Below are positions 25,842 to 35,086 of a stretch of DNA of 64,000 nt, piece after piece (position 1 is the first letter of the stretch; the number at the start of each line of letters is the position of its first letter). The notes below the pieces were generated by a model that saw only the letters and a program-made list of their open reading frames with translations, was not told the DNA's origin and did no database searches. The translations under genes and the position numbers were made by a program. The DNA comes from Sphingomonadaceae bacterium PASS1. Its GTDB lineage: Bacteria; Pseudomonadota; Alphaproteobacteria; Sphingomonadales; Sphingomonadaceae. Location: positions 62,001-126,000 of the forward strand of contig NKIR01000002.1 of NCBI GenBank assembly GCA_002255985.1. Direction: 5' to 3'.

Positions 25842-26908
25842 GCAATCCAATCGAAGTCAGCTGGTTCTCCGCATTATGCGACGATGATTACGAATTTCTT
25901 GGGCTACCCGATCCCATGCTCGCGTCGAGTTGGGAGCATTGCCGCAATATCGTGCTTGCTGCTGAAAAGGGCGGGTTCGACAATATATTGCTGCCCTCGG
26001 GCTACACGCTTGGGTTGGATACCACTGCTTTTGCCAGCGCCATTGCAACGCTGACAACACGTATTAAGTTGCTGATGGCGGTGCGTATTGGCGAAAGCTG
26101 GCCACCGCAATTGGCGCGGCAAATTGCCACGCTGGACCAGATTTCGGGTGGGCGTTTGAACATCAACATTATCTCGTCTGACTTGCCGGGTGACAAGATG
26201 GACAGCGAACCACGCTATCGCCGGACGGTTGAGGCGATGCAGATCCTCAAGACATTGTTGAATGGCGAACATCTGTCGATTGATAGCGAACATTATAAAA
26301 TCGATCTTGACCCGCCGCGTATGAAGACCGTGAGCGGCAAATGTCCGCCGTTGTATTTCGGTGGCCTCTCGCCCGCGGCTAAGGACGCTGCAGCCGAAGG
26401 TTGCGATGTATATTTGATGTGGCCGGAAACGGTTCAGGGCGCCAAGGACCTTGTCGAAGACATGACTGCGCGCGCGGCAAAATTTGGACGGACGTTGAAA
26501 TATGGCTTCCGCGCGCATGTCATCGTGCGTGAAACCGAAGCCGAAGCCCGCGCCTATGCGGACCGCCTCTTGTCCAAGCTGGATGCGCAGCAAGGCGAAG
26601 CAATCCGCAACAAATCCTTGGATACGCAAACCTTCGGTGTTGCGCATCAGGCCGAATTGCGCGCGCAATCGGAAGCCAACGACGGATATCTGGAAGACAA
26701 TCTGTGGACCGGAATTGGCCGCGCACGTTCAGGCTGCGGCGCTGCGATCGTTGGCGACCCGGACCAAGTGTTCGCCAAAATCGAAGCCTATCGCGCCGTG
26801 GGCATCGAAGCGTTCATTTTGTCGGGTTACCCGCACATCAACGAATGCGACATGTTCGCACGTTATGTCTTGCCGAAATTGAACCATGGGCGGTTGGTGA
26901 TCGACTGA
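25838..26908 (+). CDS. smoC: Flavin-dependent sulfoquinovose monooxygenase (SmoC-like, LLM/SsuD family)
   Basis: The 356-residue protein is a bacterial-luciferase-like monooxygenase of the SsuD branch: EVSWFSALCDDDYEFLG, GGFDNILLPSGYTLGLDT, RIKLLMAVRIGESWPPQLARQIATLD, GGRLNINIISSDLPGD, YFGGLSPAAKDAAAEGCDVYL and NLWTGIGRARSGCGAAIVGDPDQV. SmoC oxidises sulfoquinovose with FMNH2 and O2 to 6-dehydroglucose and sulfite. A partner flavin reductase (SmoA) is not in the window and must be supplied from elsewhere. It is the last gene of the operon, ahead of a REP-like hairpin. A general alkanesulfonate monooxygenase is the alternative, but the neighbours argue against it. Confidence 0.88.
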   Translation: MSNPIEVSWFSALCDDDYEFLGLPDPMLASSWEHCRNIVLAAEKGGFDNILLPSGYTLGLDTTAFASAIATLTTRIKLLMAVRIGESWPPQLARQIATLDQISGGRLNINIISSDLPGDKMDSEPRYRRTVEAMQILKTLLNGEHLSIDSEHYKIDLDPPRMKTVSGKCPPLYFGGLSPAAKDAAAEGCDVYLMWPETVQGAKDLVEDMTARAAKFGRTLKYGFRAHVIVRETEAEARAYADRLLSKLDAQQGEAIRNKSLDTQTFGVAHQAELRAQSEANDGYLEDNLWTGIGRARSGCGAAIVGDPDQVFAKIEAYRAVGIEAFILSGYPHINECDMFARYVLPKLNHGRLVID

Positions 26909-26925
26909 CCCGCCTAACGCCATTT

Positions 26926-26996
26926 CGTCATCCTGAACTTGTTTCAGGATAACAGGCCACGGCGGTGCGTTATCCTGAAACAAGTTCAGGATGACG
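26926..26996. repeat. REP-like inverted repeat, likely terminator between convergent operons
   Basis: Two 28-bp arms (26926-26953 and 26969-26996) are perfect inverted copies around a 15-base loop. Each arm is itself palindromic (ATCCTGAA...TTTCAGGAT). It lies between the convergent smoC and prfA genes and would stop transcription both ways. Confidence 0.85.
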
Positions 26997-27004
26997 GAAG
27001 AGGC

Positions 27005-28084
27005 TCAATCCGACAGACCCGCCATGCGCTCGGCTTGGTCTTCGGCAATCAGCGCCGCGACCAATTCACCAAGGCCACCGCCCTCCAATATCTCCGGAAG
27101 CTTATGCAGCGTCAGGTTGATCCGGTGGTCGGTCACGCGGCCTTGCGGGAAGTTATAGGTGCGGATGCGTTCCGAACGGTCGCCTGAGCCAACCATCGCT
27201 TTGCGGGCCTCCGCCTCCGCGCCTTGGGCTTCCTCGCGCTCTTTTTCGTACATCCGCGCGCGCAGCACTTGCATCGCTTGGTCTTTGTTCTTGTGCTGGC
27301 TGCGCCCGTCTTGGCAGGTCACAACAATGCCCGTCGGCAAGTGGGTAATGCGCACGGCCGAGTCTGTGGTGTTGACGTGCTGTCCGCCTGCGCCAGACGC
27401 GCGATACACGTCGATTTTCAAGTCGCGCGCCTCGATTTGGATATCCACTTCGGTCGGCTCCGGCAGCACCGCAACCGTCGCGGCGCTGGTGTGAATTCGG
27501 CCGCCGCTTTCGGTCACGGGCACGCGCTGCACACGGTGGACGCCGCTTTCATATTTCAACTTGGCGAAAACGCCATTGCCCTTGATCGCGGCAACAACTT
27601 CCTTGAAGCCGCCAACATCGGATGCACTGACGGAAATAGGTTCGATCTTCCACCCCTGCCCCGCGGCATAGCGTTCGTACATGCGGTAAAGGTCACCGGC
27701 GAACAACGCCGCTTCATCACCGCCGGTACCCGCCCGGATTTCGAGCATGGCCGGCCGGTCATCGGCGGCATCTTTCGGCAAGAGCGAAATGGCCAAAGCG
27801 GTTTCGGCTTCGCTCAACTGATGACTGACATCCTCCAGTTCCTCGATCGCCATTTCGTGCAGGTCGGGGTCGGAGGAATCTTTAGACATATGCTGCAAGG
27901 TTTCGATTTCCTTGCGCAGTCGCCGGACATTGGCAGCCGCCTTGGCGACCGGTTCCAGTTCCGAATATTCCTTGGACGCCGTGACAAAGGCATCACCCTC
28001 CAGCTGCCCCGAAGCCATCCGTGCCTCAAGCTCGGAAAAGCGCGACTCAATAAGCGCGATACGTTGCGGGGAGATTTTGGTCAT
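27005..28084 (-). CDS. prfA: Peptide chain release factor 1
   Basis: RF1 reads UAA and UAG stop codons and triggers peptide release. The 359-residue protein has an N-terminal helical domain, the codon-reading region with [17 protein letters not shown] (PxT-type tripeptide), and the catalytic GGQ motif in [16 protein letters not shown]. It overlaps hisS by four bases (ATGA) and is the second gene of a two-gene operon, an arrangement I associate with alphaproteobacteria. Confidence 0.97.
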   Translation of the reverse strand: MTKISPQRIALIESRFSELEARMASGQLEGDAFVTASKEYSELEPVAKAAANVRRLRKEIETLQHMSKDSSDPDLHEMAIEELEDVSHQLSEAETALAISLLPKDAADDRPAMLEIRAGTGGDEAALFAGDLYRMYERYAAGQGWKIEPISVSASDVGGFKEVVAAIKGNGVFAKLKYESGVHRVQRVPVTESGGRIHTSAATVAVLPEPTEVDIQIEARDLKIDVYRASGAGGQHVNTTDSAVRITHLPTGIVVTCQDGRSQHKNKDQAMQVLRARMYEKEREEAQGAEAEARKAMVGSGDRSERIRTYNFPQGRVTDHRINLTLHKLPEILEGGGLGELVAALIAEDQAERMAGLSD

Positions 28085-29301
28085 GCGAGCGACTGAAGAA
28101 CGCTCTTAAGCCGGTCATTATTTCCTTCACCGGACATCCCGTAATAGCCATCCTCATTGACGCGCAGGATTGCAGCCGGGCTTTGCTTGACGGCCTTATC
28201 ATACCGCTTTTTCGGTGAACCAGTTGAAATCATGTCGGCCGAAATTCCGGCTTGGCGCAGCTGACGCAAAAGCGCGAAGGCATGCCCAAGACCCGCGTCA
28301 TTCTCCAAAACAATCATCGCTTCGATCTGCTGTGTTGGCACGGCGTCAATCAACATGCCCAACCGCTCAATGCCCGCCGCCCAGCCGACCGCTGGCGTCG
28401 CTGGTCCGCCCAAATTCTCAATCAAGCCATCATAGCGTCCACCGCCCAGTACAGTGCCCTGCGCACCCAGCCGGTCGGTCACAAATTCAAACGCGGTGTG
28501 GCGATAATAATCCAGTCCGCGCACCAGCGCAGCATTGCGCGTCCATGCAACGCCAGCGGCATCAAGGCCTGCTGTGACCGCGCCGAAGAAGTCATGTGCT
28601 TCGCCAGACAGATAATCGTCGATCACGGGCGCCGCGTCGGCAATCGGGCGATCTTTGGGGTCTTTGCTATCCAGAATACGCAGCGGATTTTTCTCCAGCC
28701 GCGCGAGGCTATCTTCGGACAGCGCACCCTTGTGATCGTTGAAATAGCCGACCAATGCCGCCCGCCACGCGTCGCGGCTTGGCGTGTCGCCCAATGTGTT
28801 GAGCTGCAACGTCACGCCGTCATTTATGCCCAATTCCTTCAGCAATTGGTCCGCCATCACCAGCAGTTCAACATCGGCGGCAGGCTCTGCTGCGCCGATA
28901 ATCTCCGCATCAATCTGGTGAAATTGACGATAGCGGCCCTTTTGCGGGCGTTCGTAACGGAACAATGGGCCGTGCACCGACAGCTTCATCGGCGCAAATT
29001 GCTGCCAGCCATTGGTCAGGTATGCGCGCGCAATGCCCGCCGTAAATTCGGGCCGCAGCGTGATCGAATCCCCGCCGCGATCTTCGAAGCTGTACATTTC
29101 CTTTGAGACAACATCGGTCGCCTCACCCAGGCTGCGCGAAAATACCGCCGTTGGTTCAATCACGGGCAGCTGCAGGCCCTTGAATCCATAAAGCCTGCGC
29201 ACGCGTTCAAATGTTGCGACGACATGCGCAAAACGTTCTTCTGTCTCGCCGAACATGTCCTGAGTACCGCGAACGGCTTGGGGTGTCTGTATCTTTGCCA
29301 T
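28081..29301 (-). CDS. hisS: Histidyl-tRNA synthetase
   Basis: This class II synthetase charges tRNA-His. The 406-residue protein shows VRGTQDMFG at the N-terminus, motif 2 ([18 protein letters not shown]), the histidine-specific loops [15 protein letters not shown] and [12 protein letters not shown], and motif 3 in [12 protein letters not shown]. The C-terminal anticodon-binding domain is short and ends soon after SAAI-type residues ([14 protein letters not shown]). Its stop overlaps the prfA start. Confidence 0.96.
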   Translation of the reverse strand: MAKIQTPQAVRGTQDMFGETEERFAHVVATFERVRRLYGFKGLQLPVIEPTAVFSRSLGEATDVVSKEMYSFEDRGGDSITLRPEFTAGIARAYLTNGWQQFAPMKLSVHGPLFRYERPQKGRYRQFHQIDAEIIGAAEPAADVELLVMADQLLKELGINDGVTLQLNTLGDTPSRDAWRAALVGYFNDHKGALSEDSLARLEKNPLRILDSKDPKDRPIADAAPVIDDYLSGEAHDFFGAVTAGLDAAGVAWTRNAALVRGLDYYRHTAFEFVTDRLGAQGTVLGGGRYDGLIENLGGPATPAVGWAAGIERLGMLIDAVPTQQIEAMIVLENDAGLGHAFALLRQLRQAGISADMISTGSPKKRYDKAVKQSPAAILRVNEDGYYGMSGEGNNDRLKSVLQSLA

Positions 29302-29381
29302 GGTAAAGCGCCCTAGCGGCTAATTGTTGTTAGTGGAATAGGGCTGGACGCGCCAATCGGCTTTCGCCAAAAGTCTGGTCC

Positions 29382-31316
29382 ATGAATCCACGCACATTTT
29401 CGCGCGCTATCGCCGCATTCGCCCTATCCGCCAGCCTCATTTCTGCAGCATCCGCGCAAAACAGTGCGCCGCAGCCGGTGCCTATCGTCTCGATCATCCC
29501 TGAGCCGCAAGATCGCCCCTTGTCGGCGCCAATGATCTTGTCGGTAGACGCAACCGATGTTGATCGTGCCATTTTTCAGGTGCATCAGGTCATTCCTTTA
29601 GAAAAAGGCAAGCCGCTGATCCTGCTTTATCCGCAGTGGCTGCCCGGCAAGCATGGCCCACGGGGTGCACTGGCCGAAATGACAGGCCTGATGATCCGCG
29701 CAGGCGGGAAGACGCTGCGTTGGACCCGCGACCCGGTTCAGGTTTACGCCTTTCATGTCGATGTGCCTGCCGAAACATCGTCCGTCGAAGTAGAATTCCA
29801 ATTCACAGCGCCTGTCCGCGAAAGCGAAGGCCGCATCAACGTCACGCCCAATATGATGAACGTCCAATGGGAACAGGTGGCCCTGTACCCCGCCGGACAT
29901 TTTACCCGCGCTATTCAGGTAAAGCCGTCGATTACACTGCCTGAAGGCTGGACGGGCGTGGCGGCGCTTGATGGCGCAAAAATTACCGGCAACCGCATCG
30001 ATTATGGCGTGACCAACTTTGAAACATTGGTCGACAGCCCGATGTTCGCCGGGCCAAATTATAAGAAATGGGATCTGGGTAACAATGTCACGCTGAACGT
30101 GTGGGCGGACAACGCCAAATATCTTGCCGCGAAGCCAGAGCACATCGCTGCACATCGCGCATTGGTGGATGAATCGCTCCTGCTTTTTGGATCAAAGCAT
30201 TTTGATCGCTACGAATTTCTCCTTGGCCTGACCGAAGAGCTTGGCGGCATTGGGCTTGAACATCATCGCAGCTCTGAAAATACGCGCGAGACCGACTATT
30301 TCATCGAATGGGATGACAATATGTCCGAACGCGGCCTGTTGCCCCACGAATTCACGCACAGTTGGAATGGCAAGTTCCGTCGTCCTGATACGATGTGGAC
30401 ACCCGATTATTCCACCCCGATGCGCGACAATTTGTTATGGGTCTATGAAGGGCAGACCAGCTATTGGGATCTCGTGCTTGGTGCGCGCTCGGGCCTGCAA
30501 TCCAAAGAAATGGTGATAGGCGAATGGGCCAAATATGCGGGCTTTTATGCAGAGCAGCCCGGCCGTGCATGGCGTTCGGTGGAAGATACCACGCATGATC
30601 CCATTTTTGGCGCACGCAAAGCAAAGCCCTTCGCAAGCCACGCACGCGGCGAAGATTATTACAATGAAGGCTCGCTGATCTGGCTCGACGCGGACATGAC
30701 CATCCGCGCCCTTTCAAAGGGTGAGAAATCGCTCGATGATTTCGCCAAAGCTTTCTTTGGCGTTCGTAACGCCGATTGGGGCGTGCTCACTTATAATTTT
30801 GATGAGATTGTCCGCACGCTGAATGCTGTGCAGCCTTATGATTGGGCGACGTTTCTGGATACCAAACTGCGCCAACCGGGTCAGCCCGCACCGCTGAACG
30901 GTTTTGAATTGGGCGGGTACAAACTTGTCTGGAAAGAAGAACCAAACATCTTCGACAAAGAACTGATGAAGGAAAGCAACAACTTCAACCTCACGCACTC
31001 GCTTGGCCTGACGTTGGACAAGGAAGGCCGCGTCACGTCTGTATTATGGAACGGTCCTGCTTTTAAGGCCAACATTGTCAACGGTGCCAAAATCATTGCC
31101 GTCAACGGCTATGCTTACTCCAAAGACGGCCTCAGTGCCGCAATCAAGGCCGCAAAGGGTGGGGAAAAGCCCGTGCGGCTTATATTGGAACGCAACAAAC
31201 GTTATGAGCAAATAGACATCGCCTATTCGGGCGGCTTGCGCTATCCGCACCTCGAAGCAACGGGCAAGGGCGATACGGCGATCGATCGTTTACTGAGTCC
31301 GCGGCGGACCAACTAA
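29382..31316 (+). CDS. Secreted M61 family metallopeptidase (glycyl aminopeptidase type) with PDZ domain
   Basis: A signal peptide (residues 1-25, ending SAASAQ) precedes an M61 enzyme of 644 residues. The zinc site is HEFTHSWNGK with the downstream glutamate in LLWVYEGQTSYW, and a C-terminal PDZ-like domain runs from about residue 535 (LGLTLDKEGRVTSVLWNGPAFKANIVNGAKIIAVNG). M61 enzymes are periplasmic aminopeptidases preferring glycine or alanine. It is divergent from hisS across 80 bases. Confidence 0.92.
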   Translation: MNPRTFSRAIAAFALSASLISAASAQNSAPQPVPIVSIIPEPQDRPLSAPMILSVDATDVDRAIFQVHQVIPLEKGKPLILLYPQWLPGKHGPRGALAEMTGLMIRAGGKTLRWTRDPVQVYAFHVDVPAETSSVEVEFQFTAPVRESEGRINVTPNMMNVQWEQVALYPAGHFTRAIQVKPSITLPEGWTGVAALDGAKITGNRIDYGVTNFETLVDSPMFAGPNYKKWDLGNNVTLNVWADNAKYLAAKPEHIAAHRALVDESLLLFGSKHFDRYEFLLGLTEELGGIGLEHHRSSENTRETDYFIEWDDNMSERGLLPHEFTHSWNGKFRRPDTMWTPDYSTPMRDNLLWVYEGQTSYWDLVLGARSGLQSKEMVIGEWAKYAGFYAEQPGRAWRSVEDTTHDPIFGARKAKPFASHARGEDYYNEGSLIWLDADMTIRALSKGEKSLDDFAKAFFGVRNADWGVLTYNFDEIVRTLNAVQPYDWATFLDTKLRQPGQPAPLNGFELGGYKLVWKEEPNIFDKELMKESNNFNLTHSLGLTLDKEGRVTSVLWNGPAFKANIVNGAKIIAVNGYAYSKDGLSAAIKAAKGGEKPVRLILERNKRYEQIDIAYSGGLRYPHLEATGKGDTAIDRLLSPRRTN

Positions 31317-31339
31317 AAACAGTTTGAAAGCATTCTCCC

Positions 31340-31876
31340 ATGCGTATTGATTTGATTCCAGCAGGCGACAATGTGCCTGAAAGCCTTAACGTGCTGATCG
31401 AGGTTCCCATTGGCGGTGAACCTGTAAAGTATGAATTCGACAAGGCTTCTGGTGCTCTTTTCGTAGACCGTTTCCTGCACACCCCCATGCGCTACCCCGC
31501 CAATTATGGCTTTGTTCCGCATACGCTGGGTGAAGATGGCGACCCGTTGGACGCGCTTGTCGTTGCCCGCTCGCCTATCGTCGCCGGAGCGGTGGTCAAA
31601 TGTCGTCCGATTGGCGTTTTGATGATGGAAGACGATGCTGGCGGTGATGAAAAATTGCTCTGCGTGCCGGTCAACAAGACCTTCCCTTATTATTCGGACG
31701 TTGTGACGTACAAGGATATGCCACCAATCGTCCTTCAACAGATAGAACATTTCTTCACCCATTATAAAGACCTGGAGCCCGGCAAATGGGCCAAGTTGAA
31801 TGGCTGGGGTGATGAAAACGACGCTAAACGCATTATTATGGAATGCGTCGAACGCGCAAAGGAACGTGGAATATGA
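31340..31876 (+). CDS. ppa: Inorganic pyrophosphatase
   Basis: Family I soluble pyrophosphatase of 178 residues that hydrolyses pyrophosphate to drive biosynthesis. The signature GEDGDPLDALVVARSPI holds the metal-binding aspartates, and VEVPIGGEPVKYEFDK-like and MRYPANYGFVPHTL motifs surround the active site. It is 23 bases after the M61 gene and its stop overlaps the next start as ATGA. Confidence 0.96.
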   Translation: MRIDLIPAGDNVPESLNVLIEVPIGGEPVKYEFDKASGALFVDRFLHTPMRYPANYGFVPHTLGEDGDPLDALVVARSPIVAGAVVKCRPIGVLMMEDDAGGDEKLLCVPVNKTFPYYSDVVTYKDMPPIVLQQIEHFFTHYKDLEPGKWAKLNGWGDENDAKRIIMECVERAKERGI

Positions 31877-32184
31877 AATGGGTAGCGCTGGCCACATTTA
31901 CTGCACTGGCGCTCTCGGCATGTGCCACCCCTGAAACACGGGTAAGAACCGCGCTGATGGATGCCGGTCTGTCCCGGCCGATTGCAGCCTGCATGGCTGA
32001 CCGGATGGTCGACCGGCTGCCGCTGACCCAGTTGAACAAACTGAGCGGCCTCAAAAAACTTCGTGGTCAGGACATGCGAAAGGTTACCGTCAACGACTTT
32101 CTGAAGCGCACACGTTCCCTGCAAGACCCCGAAATTCTCGGCGTCGTAAGCTCGTCCGGGCTTATTTGCGCAGTTAAGGCCTAA
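31873..32184 (+). CDS. Small putative lipoprotein of unknown function
   Basis: The 103-residue product starts at the ATG overlapping the ppa stop codon. It has a lipobox-like LALSACA, then PETRVRTALMDAGLSRPIAACMADRMVDRLPLTQL and a C-terminal LICAVKA. I recognise no characterised family, though the AGLSxxxAxCMAxRMVDRLs pattern recurs in small proteobacterial envelope proteins. Translation is probably coupled to ppa. A hairpin follows. Confidence 0.75.
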   Translation: MKWVALATFTALALSACATPETRVRTALMDAGLSRPIAACMADRMVDRLPLTQLNKLSGLKKLRGQDMRKVTVNDFLKRTRSLQDPEILGVVSSSGLICAVKA

Positions 32185-32200
32185 ACAGCCCAAGTCATTA

Positions 32201-32232
32201 TTGTCATCCCGGATATGGGTTCGGGATGACAA
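32201..32232. terminator. Bidirectional hairpin between the small lipoprotein gene and sppA
   Basis: TTGTCATCCCG (32201-32211) pairs with CGGGATGACAA (32222-32232) around ten bases. It separates two convergent genes and shares the GTCATCC core of the REP element at 26926. Confidence 0.7.
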
Positions 32233-32236
32233 ATAT

Positions 32237-34111
32237 TTAGCTTAAAGCCCTCACCAACATCGCGAACCAACCGGTATCGGGCTTTGCCGTCGCGGGTGTG
32301 CCAAAATCCACACATTCAAGACACTTGGCCTGTGCGCCACGCACGCCAGTCAGCATATTCATATCTGCCGAAATCCGCTGGAACAGCAACTGCTGCTGCC
32401 ATGATGCTTGCGCAAAAATATCCATGGGCGCTGCAGCCTGCGTGCGCTTTGGCATCAGGCCACTGATCAACGTGCCTGCGAAGCTCGTTGGTGGTTCAAT
32501 ATATTCGGCATGCCATCCATCGGATTTCAATCCGGCACGCTTTGCCGCTTCCGCAAACGCTTCATTCATACCACCGGTCCTGTCGACAAGGCCGAGCTGG
32601 CGGGCCGTGCTACCCGCCCATACACGCCCCTGCGCGATAGCATCGACTTGCTCGGGCGTTTTCTTGCGCGCTGTTGCTACGCGCGTCAGGAACTGACGAT
32701 AGCCGTTCTCAATGGCGCTTTGGGCCACGCGGTCAAATTCGGGGCTGAACCCATTCAAGATATCAGGTTCACCGGATAATGGCGTTGTCTTCACACCGTC
32801 CGCATTCACGCCGATTTTCGCAAGCCCAGCCTCCGCACTTGGGATGACGCCGAAAATACCAATGGATCCGGTAATCGTGGCAGGATCGGCAAAAATAACA
32901 TCGGCAGGAAGCGATATCCAATAACCCCCGCTTGCGGCCAAATTCGCCATAGAAACGATGACCGGAATCTTTTTCGCCTTTGCCGCTTCAATCGCCAGAC
33001 GGATTTTTTCCGACGCCGTGACAGAACCGCCCGGCGAATCCACGCGGACCACCAAAGCTTTCAAATCCTTATTGTCGAGCGCATCGTAAATAAGACCGCT
33101 GACGGTGTCGCCCGCTGCGGTTCCAGGACCACCCTCTCCATCGACGATCGTACCGGCAATGGTCACAACGCCAATCTGCGCACCGGCGGTCGCTGGACCG
33201 TAGCTCGCAAGTAACGCGTCCATTGGGGTGTGGGCAAAGCCACCGGTCGTTTTCTCATCATCCGCACCGACCTTTCCGGCGATGAATTTGCCGAATGCGA
33301 TACGGTCACCCAGCTTGTCGACAAGACGCGTCGACAGCGCCAATTGCGCCAGATCGCCTTTAACAGACTCCACCGCACCGGCCGGGTCGGTCAACATGCG
33401 GTCCAGCTGCGCCTGAGGACGCGCCTTTGCTACGCCCGCTTTCCACTGTCCCCAGACCTCATCATACACGCCCTTGATGGCCATTTTGGATTCAGGGGAC
33501 TGCTCGGTCCGCATATAGGGTTCAACGGCGCTCTTGAAGGTTCCGACACGGTATATGTTGGCCTTCACGCCAAGCTGGTCGAGCAAGCCTTTATAATATG
33601 GCTGTGATCCGCCGGGTCCGGTTATCATTGCACCGCCCAACGGGTCCATCCAGATTTGCGTGGCATGGGCCGCCAATTGATAGCTGTCGTCCGTATAGGC
33701 CGTGGCGAAGGCATAGACAGGCTTGCCCGCCTTTTTCAGCGCTTCAAGGCTGTTGCCAATTGCCGCAAGGCTCGCCTGTCCGCCGCCCATGAACCGTTCC
33801 ATGTCTACAACGACCAGTTTCACCCGCGTATCTTTTTCCGCCAGTTTGAGCGCGCGAACGACATCGCGTTGTCGGATTTCACCGGTTGGCATGGCTGAGA
33901 ACGTGAGCGCTGTAAGCGGGTCAATTTCCGCAGGCTGTTCGGAAACAACGCCATCAAGTTTCAGTAACAATGCACCATCGCGCACGACCGCCGGATTGGG
34001 ACTGGCGTTCAGAAGTGCGAATATCGCGAGGAAGAACAAGAACAGAAACAAGAGCACCAGCAGGTCTTTAAACCCGACCAATATTTTCCAGCTGACACGC
34101 AGAAACTGCAT
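32237..34111 (-). CDS. sppA: Signal peptide peptidase SppA, 67-kDa type
   Basis: This membrane-anchored S49 serine protease degrades cleaved signal peptides. The 624-residue protein has an N-terminal membrane helix (LLVLLFLFLFFLAIFALLNA), two tandem S49 domains, a lysine in the first domain around AYTDDSYQLAAHATQIWMDP, and the nucleophile region VSMANLAASGGYWISLPAD in the second. The length matches the long (two-domain) E. coli type rather than the short SppA36 type. Confidence 0.93.
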   Translation of the reverse strand: MQFLRVSWKILVGFKDLLVLLFLFLFFLAIFALLNASPNPAVVRDGALLLKLDGVVSEQPAEIDPLTALTFSAMPTGEIRQRDVVRALKLAEKDTRVKLVVVDMERFMGGGQASLAAIGNSLEALKKAGKPVYAFATAYTDDSYQLAAHATQIWMDPLGGAMITGPGGSQPYYKGLLDQLGVKANIYRVGTFKSAVEPYMRTEQSPESKMAIKGVYDEVWGQWKAGVAKARPQAQLDRMLTDPAGAVESVKGDLAQLALSTRLVDKLGDRIAFGKFIAGKVGADDEKTTGGFAHTPMDALLASYGPATAGAQIGVVTIAGTIVDGEGGPGTAAGDTVSGLIYDALDNKDLKALVVRVDSPGGSVTASEKIRLAIEAAKAKKIPVIVSMANLAASGGYWISLPADVIFADPATITGSIGIFGVIPSAEAGLAKIGVNADGVKTTPLSGEPDILNGFSPEFDRVAQSAIENGYRQFLTRVATARKKTPEQVDAIAQGRVWAGSTARQLGLVDRTGGMNEAFAEAAKRAGLKSDGWHAEYIEPPTSFAGTLISGLMPKRTQAAAPMDIFAQASWQQQLLFQRISADMNMLTGVRGAQAKCLECVDFGTPATAKPDTGWFAMLVRALS

Positions 34112-34229
34112 AATGTGATGCCCCTTTTGACCTTTTGACCGATGTAAGCATTCAAACGCCTTTTGCCACTATTGTTCGACAAAAAGATGTTGCGCACTGA
34201 CAAGACCGCGAAATGCAGGCGTTACAGAA

Positions 34230-34259
34230 AAGGGCCGCTGGAATGATCCAACGGCCCTT
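34230..34259 (-). terminator. Terminator of a very short minus-strand transcript
   Basis: AAGGGCCG (34230-34237) pairs with CGGCCCTT (34252-34259), extended by TGG/CCA. On the minus strand the stem runs into TTTTCTG. It follows the small reading frames at 34269-34389. Confidence 0.7.
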
Positions 34260-34268
34260 AAACATGGG

Positions 34269-34382
34269 TCAGCGGTCGGATGTGCCGCTGCCGGAAGTTG
34301 CTTTCATGCCGTGACCGGCATCGCCGATGTTATCGGCGGCCGATCTCCCGAACGGAATTCCCCGACCTCTTAACTGAACCAT
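34269..34382 (-). CDS. Alternative 37-residue small reading frame overlapping the 19-residue one
   Basis: This frame starts at the second ATG after the long Shine-Dalgarno (14 bases from GGAGG), is glycine-rich and ends with a TGA ten bases before the terminator stem. It uses the transcript more completely than the 19-residue frame but has poorer start spacing. No family is recognised. Confidence 0.3.
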   Translation of the reverse strand: MVQLRGRGIPFGRSAADNIGDAGHGMKATSGSGTSDR

Positions 34383-34389
34383 GAGACAT
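34330..34389 (-). CDS. Possible 19-residue small protein with an extreme Shine-Dalgarno
   Basis: The ATG at 34389 lies seven bases after GGAGG in a 14-base Shine-Dalgarno that fully complements the 16S rRNA 3' tail. It encodes MSHGSVKRSGNSVREIGRR and stops. An overlapping frame in another register starts at 34382 and runs to 34269 (37 residues, MVQLRGRGIPFGRSAADNIG...), ending just before the terminator. Either or both may be translated; I prefer the first because of spacing. I recognise neither product. The transcript is bounded by its own terminator and is separate from sppA. Confidence 0.4.
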   Translation of the reverse strand: MSHGSVKRSGNSVREIGRR

Positions 34390-34390
34390 C

Positions 34391-34404
34391 GGATCACCTC
34401 CTTT
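34391..34404 (-). promoter_or_regulatory. Perfect 14-base Shine-Dalgarno (full anti-16S tail)
   Basis: On the minus strand the sequence reads AAAGGAGGTGATCC, the exact complement of the last bases of 16S rRNA. Ordinary ribosome binding sites in this window match four to six bases. The plus strand correspondingly looks like the 3' end of a 16S gene, but no other rRNA sequence is present. Confidence 0.85.
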
Positions 34405-34555
34405 CGTTGAATGGAAATTGCTTGCTTCAAACATATATCTGCCCTCCGCAGGACCGAAGTTGAATCAAACGGGTTACTTAAACAAGTCTTGTATTAAATT
34501 TTTTTTCAGGCAAACATTGGGGTTCCGCGCCGCGATATTTGACGTCGTCAAAATG

Positions 34556-35086
34556 CTAATACCGGCAATCTTCGACAATTCGTGTGATCTCTGCCCATGC
34601 AGGCAGAATGATAGGCGTGTGTCCGTCCGTTTCCAATAATATCCTTCCGCGGCTAAACGCCATCGCATCCAATATCGGGTCCATCGGCATGATTTCGGTT
34701 GCCAGATAAGCGGGCGTTCCGCCGGTCGGCTTTGCAACAAATTCCTTCATGGACGAAGATGTCCGTATGACGATGCGTTGCACCGGTGCAGTCGCTTCAC
34801 GCGACAGATATATGCGCCGATTTTGCAGGTCACAGCGCAGGCTGACAACTGCATTTTGGCCAGCCGGTCCAAATAACACAGTCGATCCGCGATCATCGCG
34901 CCGATACACCCAATCGCCTGCAGAAAACGGCCAGTCATTCCAGTCCGCCGACAGACGCGGCGTTGGTGCCGGCGTGGTGGCGACCGGTGGCGGCACGGGT
35001 GCGGCCCTTTGGGCTGGCGGTGGCGGCGGCGCAACGCAGGATGCGAGCAGCAAGATTGCAATGAGGGTCAGGTTACGGATTTGCAT
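34556..35086 (-). CDS. Putative lipoprotein of unknown function
   Basis: The 176-residue product has a lipobox (LLLASC, cysteine 17), then a proline/alanine-rich tether (APPPPPAQRAAPVPPPVATTPAPTPR) and a compact domain beginning WNDWPFSAGDWVYRRDDRGSTVLFGP, with paired cysteines near CDLQNRR and the C-terminal EDCRY. I recognise no named domain. It probably sits on the outer membrane facing the periplasm. It is divergent from tlyA with about 50 bases between the starts. Confidence 0.8.
   Translation of the reverse strand: MQIRNLTLIAILLLASCVAPPPPPAQRAAPVPPPVATTPAPTPRLSADWNDWPFSAGDWVYRRDDRGSTVLFGPAGQNAVVSLRCDLQNRRIYLSREATAPVQRIVIRTSSSMKEFVAKPTGGTPAYLATEIMPMDPILDAMAFSRGRILLETDGHTPIILPAWAEITRIVEDCRY

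Noticed and set aside
34389-34404. 3' end of a 16S rRNA gene on the plus strand
   Set aside because: Only the last 14 bases match; no other rRNA sequence flanks them and the minus strand has a start codon and terminator in the right places for a Shine-Dalgarno.
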